This document shows, in pieces, positions 50,459 to 59,414 of a DNA stretch of 64,000 nucleotides. The DNA comes from an uncultured Selenomonas sp. Lineage in GTDB: Bacteria > Bacillota > Negativicutes > Selenomonadales > Selenomonadaceae. Both the position numbers and the translations under genes were made by a program. The notes under the pieces are model-generated. The model was not told the origin of the DNA. It did no database searches and saw only the letters and a list, made by a program, of their open reading frames with translations. The stretch is taken from NCBI GenBank assembly GCA_947167105.1, contig CAMVGU010000001.1, positions 124,001 to 188,000 on the forward strand. The letters run 5' to 3'. The number at the start of each line of letters is the position of its first letter. Position 1 is the stretch's first letter.

Positions 50459-51241
50459 CTACAGTTCCTTATCCAGCATCTGGCCGACGCTTGAGTATAC
50501 GTGGCTGACCTGTGCCTGTATTTCTGCACGAGCCGTTGCTACGGTGGCGCCGTGGAAAGCTTGCAGCATCGGCAGATCATTGTCCCCGTCGCCGATGGTA
50601 TGCACTTCGGCTCCCTGCCAGCCTTTCAAATCCAGCATCTTTTCGATTCCGCTATGCTTGTCTGTACCGGGTGGAGTTATATCAACACTCAGATAATTGG
50701 CATAGGCACGGACGATATGACTATGGCGCTTATTGATCAGGGCTGCAGCCGCACTAGCCTCATCATGCTCAGCAAAAGACAGCACCAACTGATGTGCAGT
50801 CGGCATTTCAGCAATCTCTGTTTCTTCAATCCAGCGCACTGGCATATCCCACTCTTTGCTCAGTATCTTGATTAGGGAATCTTTGCCAATATGAGTCGCA
50901 TATAATTCATTGCCTGCCGAAAAAACATATTGCTGAGAAGCCTGCACGGCAGGGTCACGCAGCAGCTCTGCGATGGCAGTTTTCTTAAGTTCTCCTTGCC
51001 ACAGCATTGTTCCGTCAGGTTCGCACAGCGAGCTGCCATTGTTGCAGACCAAAAAATCACAAGGTATATTGAACTCTTTTAAATGAGGTGCCAGCATGAT
51101 ATAGGCCCTGCCTGTGACGATGGCGAATTTATGCCCCGCTTCACGCCAACGCATTATGGCTTCGATATCTCCCCTGGTTACTTGCTGCTCCCGAAATAGA
51201 GTACCATCGAAATCACTGGCGGCAACCTTGGGGACTAGCAT
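50459..51241 (-). CDS. Cof-type HAD-IIB family phosphatase
   Basis: 260 residues. Motif I is ASDFDGTLF (nucleophile and acid Asp), motif II IVTGR, motif III Lys in KHSGIEKML, and motif IV IGDGDNDLPML; the large cap between motifs II and III is type C2B. These phosphatases act on sugar phosphates, flavin or pyridoxal phosphate; the substrate is not determinable. The ATG overlaps the stop of the small upstream gene by 7 bases (GTATGCTAG), so the two are translationally coupled. Confidence 0.92.
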   Translation of the reverse strand: MLVPKVAASDFDGTLFREQQVTRGDIEAIMRWREAGHKFAIVTGRAYIMLAPHLKEFNIPCDFLVCNNGSSLCEPDGTMLWQGELKKTAIAELLRDPAVQASQQYVFSAGNELYATHIGKDSLIKILSKEWDMPVRWIEETEIAEMPTAHQLVLSFAEHDEASAAAALINKRHSHIVRAYANYLSVDITPPGTDKHSGIEKMLDLKGWQGAEVHTIGDGDNDLPMLQAFHGATVATARAEIQAQVSHVYSSVGQMLDKEL

Positions 51242-51486
51242 ACAGGCCCTTCTTCGACTTTCTGGGCAGTGTCAAGGACGAAGTTTCCTCCCTCCGTCAT
51301 ATGATAGGTAATATCAAGCACCTGACCCTGCTTCATGCCTACCCAGCTAGGCACTTTATTATTCTTTGCCTTGCAAAGCAAAGTCAACTCGTCTTTTGTT
51401 TCCGTATCCAGCAATACCACCGAATACACTAGCTGATTATCTCTCCTTATATAGTCGAAAGTGGCACGAAGCTTCATGGTATCCAT
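51235..51486 (-). CDS. Small hypothetical protein
   Basis: 83 residues from ATG 51486, which has GGAG 8 bases upstream; in-frame GTG 51495 and ATG 51492 are alternatives. No family recognised and no membrane segment. The composition (LRATFDYIRRDNQLVYSVVL, then a Lys-rich middle and TYHMTEGGNFVLDT) suggests a small beta-rich domain. Sits directly before and overlaps the HAD gene, so it is probably real and co-expressed. Confidence 0.7.
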   Translation of the reverse strand: MDTMKLRATFDYIRRDNQLVYSVVLLDTETKDELTLLCKAKNNKVPSWVGMKQGQVLDITYHMTEGGNFVLDTAQKVEEGPVC

Positions 51487-51515
51487 ATACATCACTCCAA
51501 TGCTGTAGATAAAAA

Positions 51516-52322
51516 TTAAAGCACTACGTAAATATCCGGCTGTTCTGCCAGCACCGTATCAATATTGTAAACATGCTTGGCATCATCATAATCATTGGGA
51601 TCATTCACATAGAGCAAGCTACCGTCATCACTGACACCTGTATAGACTACAAAATGGCCGGTGCCGCCGGGGGCTGCAAAGAGCGGACTGGCAAAGGAGC
51701 CGCCATGACCAGCAATGATGGCCTTGCCGCTTTTGAGCGCTGCGATGATATCCTCCTTGCCGTAATTCACCCTGCCCATGGGGACACCATAAGCCCTGGC
51801 GGCCGCCATCAAGGATTCTCCTGACGTTCCTACACCAGCCAGATGCCCGCCGTGGTCAGCAATCCAGTTTGCAACATCCAGAGGTGTAGCATAGACGCCG
51901 TAACCTTCAAGTATCATAGCCAATGCAGTTGGCCCACAGCCAGAGGATACCATGGTCGAACCACCGGGAGCGTTGCTGTACCTGTAAAGTGCTTGTCCCC
52001 AGGCCTCCTCACCCATCAAAAGATGGGGTATTGAGAGCATCTGCCTCCCCTGCTCCACCGGCACCTCCGTGGGGTCATACTCGAAAGACAACGCCGGACG
52101 CTGGTATCTGTCCATTTGATACAGGGCTCGCGAACGTGCCAGGGCAGCTTCCCTCAAAGCCCTGATTTTTTCTTCAGATTCCTGCATATTCGTTTCTGAG
52201 GGAGCAGGCTTCATGATATAATCCGCAATAGCCGCTCCTGCAATAGAGCTGGCCAGCAAAAGCACTATTGCACTGCCTGCTATGATTGTCTTCAACCTAT
52301 GCTGCTGCATTTCAGTTACCAT
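51516..52322 (-). CDS. Membrane-anchored C39-like cysteine peptidase family protein
   Basis: 268 residues. N-terminal signal anchor (about 10-34, TIIAGSAIVLLLASSIAGAA), then a short helical linker and a C39-like papain fold (about 85-265): the catalytic Cys in VSSGCGPTALAMILEGYG, His in GTGHFVVYTGV and Asp in LYVNDPND. No transporter or ABC domains, so it is not a bacteriocin exporter. It probably acts outside the membrane on a peptide or peptidoglycan substrate. It has its own promoter. Confidence 0.87.
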   Translation of the reverse strand: MVTEMQQHRLKTIIAGSAIVLLLASSIAGAAIADYIMKPAPSETNMQESEEKIRALREAALARSRALYQMDRYQRPALSFEYDPTEVPVEQGRQMLSIPHLLMGEEAWGQALYRYSNAPGGSTMVSSGCGPTALAMILEGYGVYATPLDVANWIADHGGHLAGVGTSGESLMAAARAYGVPMGRVNYGKEDIIAALKSGKAIIAGHGGSFASPLFAAPGGTGHFVVYTGVSDDGSLLYVNDPNDYDDAKHVYNIDTVLAEQPDIYVVL

Positions 52323-52386
52323 TCAAAATCTTCTTTTAACACACGATACCTCGGCAATATTGCTGTCAGTTTCAACCGCTTTCCTA

Positions 52387-52416
52387 ATTATAACGCACCT
52401 GTGCAAGATTTCGCAA
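52387..52416 (-). promoter_or_regulatory. Promoter of the C39-like peptidase gene
   Basis: Minus strand TTGCGA (52416-52411), 18-base gap, perfect TATAAT (52392-52387), about 65 bases before the ATG. Confidence 0.6.
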
Positions 52417-52439
52417 GGCAAAATCTTCCCCGCAGCGCT

Positions 52440-53681
52440 TCAGCCTATCTCTGCCACTGCCTCTGCAGCGCCCATGACACCTGCCAGGGCATGTTCAAAA
52501 GTCAAGCCGCCTTGCAGGTATACATTGTAAGGTGCCCTGAGCGGCCCGTCTGCACTGAATTCTATCGAAGCTCCCTGCACAAAGGTTCCTGCTGCCATGA
52601 TGACCTTGTCTGCATAGCCCGGCATATCCCAGGGCTCTGGTGCAGCGAAGGAATCTACCGGCGAATATTTCTGGATGCCGCCGCAGAAGGCAATCAGCTT
52701 CTCTGCCGAGCCCAGCTCAATAGCCTGGATGATATCGCCACGCACTTCTCCCGGCAGAGGCAATGTTTTGTAGCCAAGTTTAGCGAAGATCCCCGCCGCA
52801 AAAATTGCGCCTTTGATGGCCTGGGCAACCGTATGGGGTGCCAAAAACAGGCCCTGGAACAGCAGGCGGTTGTTTGCAAGGCTCGCCCCCAGCTCATCCC
52901 CCATGCCTGGCGAAGTCAGGCGGTAGGATGCCAGCTCCACCAGTTTGTCACGCCCGGCGATGTAGCCACCTGTAGGCGCGATGCCACCGCCGGGATTCTT
53001 GATGAGGGAACCAGCCATGATATCCGCCCCGGCCTGTGTCGGCTCCTCTGTCTCCACGAATTCGCCGTAGCAATTATCAACGAAGCAGATGCAGTCCGCC
53101 TTCACGCGATGCACTTCGGAGGTGATGGCACGGATATCCGCGATGGAAAGCGGACTCCTCATGCTGTAGCCCCTGGAGCGCTGGATGAGCACCAGCTTCG
53201 TTTCCGGCTTCACTATATCCTTAATGCCTGCAATGTTGACCTTACCTTCCAGCATCGGCAATTCAGCGTATTTTATGCCGAACTCTTTCAGTGAGCCTGG
53301 ACAAGGATTATCATAGCCGATAACCGTCTGCATCGTGTCGTAGGGCTTGCCCGTCAACGAAACCAGTTCATCACCCGGACGCAGGATGCCGAACAGCACC
53401 GTGGCCAGCGCATGTGTGCCGGACACAAACTGCGTACGCACCAGCGCACGCTCTGCGCCAAAAATCCTTGCATAGAGCTCATCCAGCTTCTGTCGCCCAA
53501 TATCATCATAGGCATAGCCGCTGGTAGTATTGAAATGAGCGTCTGACACCTTGCACTCCCGCATGGCATCCAGTACCTTCAAGGTGTTTTGTTCTGCCAC
53601 TTCCTCCACATGTCTGAACAGCGATTCTGATTCCTTCAGAACCTCTTTTTTTAAGTTTACGATTTTCTCAGAAAAAGCCAA
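52440..53681 (-). CDS. Methionine gamma-lyase/aluminium resistance family protein
   Basis: 413 residues (PF06838-like, fold type I PLP enzyme). Family members are annotated methionine gamma-lyase or aluminium resistance protein; the substrate is not proven. The PLP environment includes the Lys in AGSLIKNPGGGIAPTGG, Asp in ICFVDNCYGEFVE and GTHALATVLFGIL. The start is TTG 53681 with AAGGGGAG 9 bases upstream. It is the last gene of the minus-strand operon that starts with queH/ruv genes. Confidence 0.9.
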   Translation of the reverse strand: MAFSEKIVNLKKEVLKESESLFRHVEEVAEQNTLKVLDAMRECKVSDAHFNTTSGYAYDDIGRQKLDELYARIFGAERALVRTQFVSGTHALATVLFGILRPGDELVSLTGKPYDTMQTVIGYDNPCPGSLKEFGIKYAELPMLEGKVNIAGIKDIVKPETKLVLIQRSRGYSMRSPLSIADIRAITSEVHRVKADCICFVDNCYGEFVETEEPTQAGADIMAGSLIKNPGGGIAPTGGYIAGRDKLVELASYRLTSPGMGDELGASLANNRLLFQGLFLAPHTVAQAIKGAIFAAGIFAKLGYKTLPLPGEVRGDIIQAIELGSAEKLIAFCGGIQKYSPVDSFAAPEPWDMPGYADKVIMAAGTFVQGASIEFSADGPLRAPYNVYLQGGLTFEHALAGVMGAAEAVAEIG

Positions 53682-53695
53682 AACTATGCTCCCCT

Positions 53696-54700
53696 TTACC
53701 CTCTGTTCGTAATGTTGGATATATGCTTCAACGTAATCGACAAGGTGCCATCCTCGTTATTATTGAATTCCACATACTCGGTGTTGTCAAAGTAGTCTGT
53801 CGGTATGGTCAGCTCAATACCTGTGTCTGTTTTCAGCTTATGCTTGCAAAGCTTCTTCAGCGTGGCTTCCTGATCCATCTTCACTGGCTCAGTGAAGCCC
53901 GCTTCCTGGATGGCCGCATCAAAATCTGCCTGCATGGATGGATTTTCCTTGAATACCTCCTTGCCGACTTCTGCCATATCCAGCTCGTCCTTCTGTTGCA
54001 GCGTCTCCGTCATACGGTTCTTCACGGCTGCCGTTGCGGCTACGCCGTCCTGCCCATAGGCTTCTGCAACCTTGGCAACGGTTTTCTCCAAGTCCTTTAT
54101 AGCCTCTTTCTGGGAGGGTTTCAGCGAGCATTCCAGCAAGATTTCCGGCAGCACAAAAATTTTATTGCCGTCCAGCGTATAGCGTTTGGCCGACAAGGAA
54201 ATTGCTTTTGTATTCGCATTGACGAAGGCATATTCATCCATGCGCTGGGACGTGTTCGGCATGATGGAATAATGGTTGATGATTTCATTCTGCACGCCAT
54301 TTTCCGTCTGGTTCACCTGATGGATGAAGCCACGGTGGCTGTCACTCTTGAAAATGACAATCTGGCGCACATCTTCGATTTGTACATCCGCCACGATGAT
54401 GTCCATGGAGGCCATTTCATCGGCATGGCAGAACGCGTCCTCCAGGGTCTTCGCCACGTCCCTGGAAAACTCGATAAAACTCTGTTCTTCTTTCAGATAA
54501 GATGATAGCTGCTGCTGGAACCTGCTGTCTTCATAGAACGTGCCCGGTTTTGCGTCCTGGCTGCCCCAGCTTTTTTCTATATGCTTAATCAGGAATTCCT
54601 CGCTGCTGTCATCCAGGGCAAGTTCCGCATCAGAATAGATGGTCAAGCCTGAATTGAAATCCAGTATATGAAGGATTGCTTTATTGATTAAGACAACCAT
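53696..54700 (-). CDS. Nucleoid-associated protein (YejK/NdpA family)
   Basis: 334 residues from ATG 54700 (GGGGAG 7 bases upstream), giving the normal start MVVLINKAILHILDFNSG. Family of the 37-kDa nucleoid-associated protein YejK. Conserved pieces are LIKHIEKSW, NPSMQADFDAAIQEAG and GIELTIPTDYFDNTE. Its role in firmicutes is not established; in E. coli it is nucleoid-associated and it occurs in defence islands and plasmids as well. It overlaps the upstream unknown gene by 20 bases. Confidence 0.85.
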   Translation of the reverse strand: MVVLINKAILHILDFNSGLTIYSDAELALDDSSEEFLIKHIEKSWGSQDAKPGTFYEDSRFQQQLSSYLKEEQSFIEFSRDVAKTLEDAFCHADEMASMDIIVADVQIEDVRQIVIFKSDSHRGFIHQVNQTENGVQNEIINHYSIMPNTSQRMDEYAFVNANTKAISLSAKRYTLDGNKIFVLPEILLECSLKPSQKEAIKDLEKTVAKVAEAYGQDGVAATAAVKNRMTETLQQKDELDMAEVGKEVFKENPSMQADFDAAIQEAGFTEPVKMDQEATLKKLCKHKLKTDTGIELTIPTDYFDNTEYVEFNNNEDGTLSITLKHISNITNRG

Positions 54701-55409
54701 TGTTTTCTCCCCTATTGTGCTTCGTGGCCTCGGCCTCGGCGCGGCTGCGTATCTCCTGCAGGCGCGGCACCATGCCCTCGCGCAGCCTGGCAATGAGTTC
54801 CGTCAAATCTGCCGCATCGAAATCATAGTTCACATCAGGTATATTCCAGATGCGTGCCTCACCAAAAAATTCATCACGATAAACATTGTAATATATGGCA
54901 AAATCGCTCTCAATCACAAAATCTACATAGTTTATGATGACGTATGAGCCATTATTGATTTTTGTCGGCTGCTCCGGACTTACGAACAGCTCGAAGCCCT
55001 CGCAGCTTTTTGGCAGGCTGGCTGTGTATTCCCAGGTTGTGATGCCTTTTTCCAGCACGATGCTACTGAGGCTCGCAGGGTCATACTCACTGAGCTCGAG
55101 CAGCAGTCCCTCGAACTGGTCACGCAACAGTTCCTCAAAAGCAGGGAGTTTAGCGGTGATAAACTCAATCCGGCAAAACTCCACCAGTCCCAGCTTCACA
55201 CGCAATTTGTACTCATGGGTTTCTTCATGGTAATAAAGGGTAATGCTGCGATGAGCTGTTGCATTATTATAGCTGCAGAAATCATACACATCATCCACGA
55301 CCTGCTGCCTGCGATCTATCTGGAAGCCATGCCAAACCTCCGGCAACTCCGCCAGATAATTCCAGTTTTTGATTTCTTCCTCTACCCTGGCCCTGGTCTC
55401 GTCATGCAA
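54681..55409 (-). CDS. Hypothetical protein between queA and the nucleoid-protein gene
   Basis: 242 residues from TTG 55409, which overlaps the queA stop and has GGAGGTGG upstream; an in-frame ATG at 55436 would add nine. No family recognised. The protein is acidic, without signal peptide or membrane segment, and looks like two similar alpha-beta halves (EVWHGFQIDRRQ and SCEGFELFVSPEQ both follow W/F-rich segments). Tight overlap with neighbours on both sides shows co-translation with queA and the YejK-like gene. Confidence 0.72.
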   Translation of the reverse strand: MHDETRARVEEEIKNWNYLAELPEVWHGFQIDRRQQVVDDVYDFCSYNNATAHRSITLYYHEETHEYKLRVKLGLVEFCRIEFITAKLPAFEELLRDQFEGLLLELSEYDPASLSSIVLEKGITTWEYTASLPKSCEGFELFVSPEQPTKINNGSYVIINYVDFVIESDFAIYYNVYRDEFFGEARIWNIPDVNYDFDAADLTELIARLREGMVPRLQEIRSRAEAEATKHNRGENNGCLNQ

Positions 55410-56472
55410 GGCTGGCCACCTCCGCCGCCCGCTCATCTTCCGGCTGTGGCCGCGTCAGTAGCATTGCATCGCCGAAGGAGAAGAAGCGGTATTCTTCCTC
55501 CACAGCCTGCTTATATGCAGACAGGACGAACTCTCGCCCGCCGAAGGCGCTAATCAGCATAATCAATGTGGATTTCGGCAGGTGAAAATTCGTGATGATA
55601 GCGTCAACGATCTTGAAGTCATAGCCTGGATAAATGAAGATCTCCGTCCAGCCGCTCTTGCCTGCAATCTCGTTTTTTGCCGTGGCCGCAGATTCCAGTG
55701 TACGGATGGAGGTCGTGCCCACAGCAATCACCCGTTTACCGGCTGCCTTTGTACTTTTGATGAGCTGTGCGGTTTCATCAGGAATACAGTAATATTCCTT
55801 GTGCATCTGATGATCTTCGATATTGTCCACGCTGACCGGGCGGAAAGTCCCCAACCCCACATGCAGTGTCACAAAGCCGAGATTCACCCCCATCTGTGAC
55901 AGTTCCTGCATTTGCTCCTTGGTAAAATGCAAGCCTGCTGTAGGTGCAGCGGCAGAGCCTTCTTCACGGTTATAGACCGTCTGATAGCGTTCTTTGTCCT
56001 CCAGCTTTTCATGGATATATGGCGGTAGCGGCGTCTCCCCAAGACGATCCAGGATTTCCTCGAAAATGCCCTCAAAGCGGAACTCAACGATACGTCCCCC
56101 GAAATCCGTGTGCTCAGTAATTTCGCAGGAAAGCTCCTCACTGAATTCGATTACGCTGCCCGGCCTGGCCTTTTTCCCCGGCTTCACCAGTGTCTCCCAA
56201 TGGGTGCTATCAAGGCGGCGCAGCAGAAAAACTTCCACCTTGCCGCCGGTTGCAGCACGATGACCCAGCAAGCGGGCAGGCAGCACGCGGGTATCATTGA
56301 AAACCAGTGTGTCACCCGGAACAAGGAATTCCTTCAGGTCGTAGAAATGCCTGTGCTGAACGCTTTTTTCCACCGGGTCCAGCACCATCAGGCGTGAGGC
56401 GTTGCGAGGCTCGATCGGCGTCTGCGCAATACGCTTCTCTGGCAGCTCATAATCGAAATCAGATAACAGCAT
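55402..56472 (-). CDS. queA: S-adenosylmethionine:tRNA ribosyltransferase-isomerase QueA
   Basis: 356 residues. Transfers and rearranges the ribose of SAM onto preQ1 in tRNA to give epoxyqueuosine. Start ATG 56472 gives MLLSDFDYELPEKRIAQ; AAGGG is 9 bases upstream, while ATG 56481 would have no space. Conserved motifs: TLVFNDTRVLPARL, EGSAAAPTAGLHFT, FVTLHVGLGTFRPV and KSTLIMLISAFGG. The queH gene, whose product acts next, lies two genes upstream. Confidence 0.95.
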   Translation of the reverse strand: MLLSDFDYELPEKRIAQTPIEPRNASRLMVLDPVEKSVQHRHFYDLKEFLVPGDTLVFNDTRVLPARLLGHRAATGGKVEVFLLRRLDSTHWETLVKPGKKARPGSVIEFSEELSCEITEHTDFGGRIVEFRFEGIFEEILDRLGETPLPPYIHEKLEDKERYQTVYNREEGSAAAPTAGLHFTKEQMQELSQMGVNLGFVTLHVGLGTFRPVSVDNIEDHQMHKEYYCIPDETAQLIKSTKAAGKRVIAVGTTSIRTLESAATAKNEIAGKSGWTEIFIYPGYDFKIVDAIITNFHLPKSTLIMLISAFGGREFVLSAYKQAVEEEYRFFSFGDAMLLTRPQPEDERAAEVASLA

Positions 56473-56485
56473 GTTTTGCATCCCT

Positions 56486-57706
56486 TCAATACAATTTTTT
56501 CAAATTTGTGCCTTGATAATAGTGTGCAAGTATAGCCTTGTAATCCTTCTGGCCGGCCCAAGCCTTTGCACCATTTTGAGAAAGGCCGAGACCATGCCCC
56601 CAGCCATAACCCTTGATGATTACAGAACCATTTTTCAATGACATGGTGAAAAGTGTACTTTTAAGCCCCAGTATTTCCCTGAGTTTATTGCCCGTCACCT
56701 CTGCCCTGCCCTGGGAACCTATGAATGTCACATGCCTGACGCGTCCTGACACACTGCGGTCGCCGGAAGCTTTGCCGAAATGCAGTGCCGACTGCTCTAT
56801 TTTTTTCAGCTTGCCAATATCTTTGTGACTTGACTGCTGTACAAGTCTTGCCATCTGTTCAGCAGTCACTGTCTTTTCCCAAGGTTGTGTATGTGTATGC
56901 ACTTCTGTTGCTGCCCGAAGATATGGCAATCTGCTGCCCCATACATCCTCGGAATTCTCTGTCATGCCACCTGAATCAGTATGAAAGAGTGCATTGATCA
57001 GTTTGTTATTGTAAACGAGGGTTTCGCCGCGCGTAGCATCAACTGCCTTGCTGGAAGCTGCCTTTTCGGAGGCTGTGCCGCCATATACCTGGCAGTGGGT
57101 GCTCATGCACAGGTCATAGCCCTGTGAGTCATGTCGCCCACGATTCTGCAGCGCAAAGGTGCGCGCAGCCACTGCCTGGGCTTTCACTGCCTCCTGGGGC
57201 CATTCGGAGGGCATTTCCTCCGGCACTACGCTGTAGAGATAATCCTCTGCCCGCACCTGGTCAATCAGCGTAAGGGAGGAACCTTTCAGCATAACGACTG
57301 CAGCACCGCGGTAATCATGTCCCCCTGCAGTAAAGCGAAATTTGTCAGCCAGCGCCGCCTCAGCCGCCTGAATGGTTACAGAACTTGCGGTGACTTTCTT
57401 TCCATTCACACGCAGATGCTTGCCATCCGCTTTAATTGTCACCTTCTCATTGGCAGCAAGCGTCAAGACCGGCTTCTTGCTGCCAGCGGCCAGAACCTGT
57501 GCTTTGCCCCTCACAACGATATTCACTGCACTCTGATTTTGCAGTACACCAACCTTTAGTTCAGGCTGCCAGGCAGTTTTCCCGGCAACTTGCTGTGTCT
57601 TGCTCTGTGATTTGTCCGCTTGGCTATGGTGCTTAGCTTCGGCAGGCAATGACAGTATATTAGTGGCAAGCGTTATTGCAACCAGACAGGCAACCCATTT
57701 CCGCAT
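56486..57706 (-). CDS. SpoIID/LytB domain protein
   Basis: 406 residues with a signal peptide (about 1-24). The C-terminal two thirds is a SpoIID domain: YSVVPEEMPSEWPQEAVKAQ, AVAARTFALQNRGRH and the zinc/Cys region CMSTHCQVYGG, then GWGHGLGLSQNGAKAWAG. In sporulators SpoIID is the lytic transglycosylase of engulfment; here no other sporulation genes are visible, so the protein probably trims denuded glycan strands in vegetative cells, as LytB-type proteins. Encoded between queA and queH. Confidence 0.9.
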   Translation of the reverse strand: MRKWVACLVAITLATNILSLPAEAKHHSQADKSQSKTQQVAGKTAWQPELKVGVLQNQSAVNIVVRGKAQVLAAGSKKPVLTLAANEKVTIKADGKHLRVNGKKVTASSVTIQAAEAALADKFRFTAGGHDYRGAAVVMLKGSSLTLIDQVRAEDYLYSVVPEEMPSEWPQEAVKAQAVAARTFALQNRGRHDSQGYDLCMSTHCQVYGGTASEKAASSKAVDATRGETLVYNNKLINALFHTDSGGMTENSEDVWGSRLPYLRAATEVHTHTQPWEKTVTAEQMARLVQQSSHKDIGKLKKIEQSALHFGKASGDRSVSGRVRHVTFIGSQGRAEVTGNKLREILGLKSTLFTMSLKNGSVIIKGYGWGHGLGLSQNGAKAWAGQKDYKAILAHYYQGTNLKKLY

Positions 57707-57728
57707 AAGCCATTCCTCCCCAATTCTT

Positions 57729-58358
57729 TCAAAGCCGGGCTGCCAGCAATTTCTGCTCTGCTGCTTCTGCCATCTGCAGCTTTTCCTTCATGCGGCGTTT
57801 CTTCTCACGGTTGCTGACAGATTTCGTGTAGCGTTCTTCTTCCGAGAAAACGCAGCCGCAGTATGGCTGGCGGTACAATCCAAGCTCCAGGCTGATGTCA
57901 ATGCCTTCCTGCCAGCCGGGACGGAAATCCTCGTAGTAGAATTTCACGCCGTATTTTTGGGCAAAATGTTCTGCAGTGCGGCGCATCAGCCCATGCTGCT
58001 GGTAAATGCTGTAGAACAGCGTACTGGTGAAAGCCTCGAAGCCGTGTTCTGCAGCGAAACGCGCCGTTTCTTCCAGCCGCCAGGTATAGCACATCTCGCA
58101 GCGGCCATTGGGCAGCGCCTCGGCGGGCAGGGCCTTTTTCATAAAATCACGCAGGCCGTAGTTTTCATCTGCATGGAATTCCATATTGACTTTCTGCGCA
58201 AATTCCCCTGCCGTTTGCAGACGGCGTTCCCATTCCTGGTAGGGGTGGATATTGGGATTAAAGAAATAGCCTACCGGCTCTATGCCCTCCTCCCGCAGCT
58301 TCTTGACCGGGTAGCAGGAGCATGGCCCGCAGCACATATGCAAAAGAATTTTGTCCAT
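57729..58358 (-). CDS. queH: Epoxyqueuosine reductase QueH
   Basis: 209 residues from ATG 58358 (GAGG 10 bases upstream; an in-frame TTG at 58373 also exists). Converts epoxyqueuosine to queuosine in tRNA; a different protein family (DUF208) from QueG. The CxxC-type cofactor cysteines are in HMCCGPCSCYPVKKL and RQPYCGCVFSEEERY; GRCEMCYTWRLEE completes the iron site. Located just after ruvB with a 12-base gap. Confidence 0.92.
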   Translation of the reverse strand: MDKILLHMCCGPCSCYPVKKLREEGIEPVGYFFNPNIHPYQEWERRLQTAGEFAQKVNMEFHADENYGLRDFMKKALPAEALPNGRCEMCYTWRLEETARFAAEHGFEAFTSTLFYSIYQQHGLMRRTAEHFAQKYGVKFYYEDFRPGWQEGIDISLELGLYRQPYCGCVFSEEERYTKSVSNREKKRRMKEKLQMAEAAEQKLLAARL

Positions 58359-58369
58359 AATGTTCTGCC

Positions 58370-59395
58370 TCAATCTTCCGGGTACGGAATGCCCAGATGC
58401 TTATAGCCGTTCCGTGTGACCACCCGGCCCCTGGGTGTACGGTTGATAAAGCCCATCTGGATCAGGAACGGCTCGTAGACATCTTCGATGGTGTCCCGTT
58501 CCTCGCTGATAGCCGCCGCCAGTGTATCCAGGCCCACAGGGCCGCCGGCAAATTTCTTTACCATGGTGCCCAGCAGGCGCCTATCCGTATGATCCAGGCC
58601 GGCCTCGTCCACTTCCAGCATGTTCAGCGCCTTGTCCGCAATATCGTCCGTAATTACGCCCTGTCCCTCTATCTGCGCCACATCACGCACACGCTTCAGC
58701 AGGCGATTGGCAATACGAGGCGTCCCACGGCTGCGGCGGGCGATTTCCAGCGCGCCCCTGTCTTCTATGGGAATTTCCAGAATTTCTGCTGCACGCTTAA
58801 CGATATGCACCAATGCCTCCGGCGTATAGTATTCCAGACGCGAAATCACGCCGAAACGGTCACGCAGGGGCGGTGCCAGGGAACCGGCCTTCGTGGTCGC
58901 GCCAATCAGCGTGAAGGGGGCAATATCCAAACGGATGGAGCGTGCGCTGGGTCCCTTGCCGATGATGATGTCCAGGGCGAAGTCCTCCATGGCTGAGTAC
59001 AGCACTTCCTCAACACTGCGGGACAGGCGGTGAATTTCATCTATGAACAGCACATCCCGCTCCTGCAGATTGGTCAGCAGTGCTGCCAGATCCCCCTGTC
59101 GCTCAATAGCAGGCCCGGAAGTCTGGCGGAAATTCACGCCCAATTCATTGGCGATGATACCGGCCAGGGTTGTCTTCCCCAGGCCCGGAGGCCCGTAGAG
59201 CAGCACATGATCCAGCGCATCACCCCTGGACAGGGCTGCCTTGATAAATATATCCAGGTTAGACTTGGCCTTATCCTGCCCGATATACTCTGCTAAATGC
59301 CGTGGGCGCAAGCTGTACTGCCAATCGTCCGACTGCTGCTCGTTCGAGGTCACTAAACGGCTGTCCTCTAAATCCATCTCTTCAAAATTTTCCAA
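58370..59395 (-). CDS. ruvB: Holliday junction branch migration helicase RuvB
   Basis: 341 residues, hexameric AAA+ motor. Walker [16 protein letters not shown], Walker [11 protein letters not shown], sensor [17 protein letters not shown] with the arginine finger, and the C-terminal winged helix with [16 protein letters not shown]. It follows ruvA by 19 bases and precedes queH. Confidence 0.97.
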   Translation of the reverse strand: MENFEEMDLEDSRLVTSNEQQSDDWQYSLRPRHLAEYIGQDKAKSNLDIFIKAALSRGDALDHVLLYGPPGLGKTTLAGIIANELGVNFRQTSGPAIERQGDLAALLTNLQERDVLFIDEIHRLSRSVEEVLYSAMEDFALDIIIGKGPSARSIRLDIAPFTLIGATTKAGSLAPPLRDRFGVISRLEYYTPEALVHIVKRAAEILEIPIEDRGALEIARRSRGTPRIANRLLKRVRDVAQIEGQGVITDDIADKALNMLEVDEAGLDHTDRRLLGTMVKKFAGGPVGLDTLAAAISEERDTIEDVYEPFLIQMGFINRTPRGRVVTRNGYKHLGIPYPED

Positions 59396-59414
59396 GCCTG
59401 TACTCCCCTATTTT

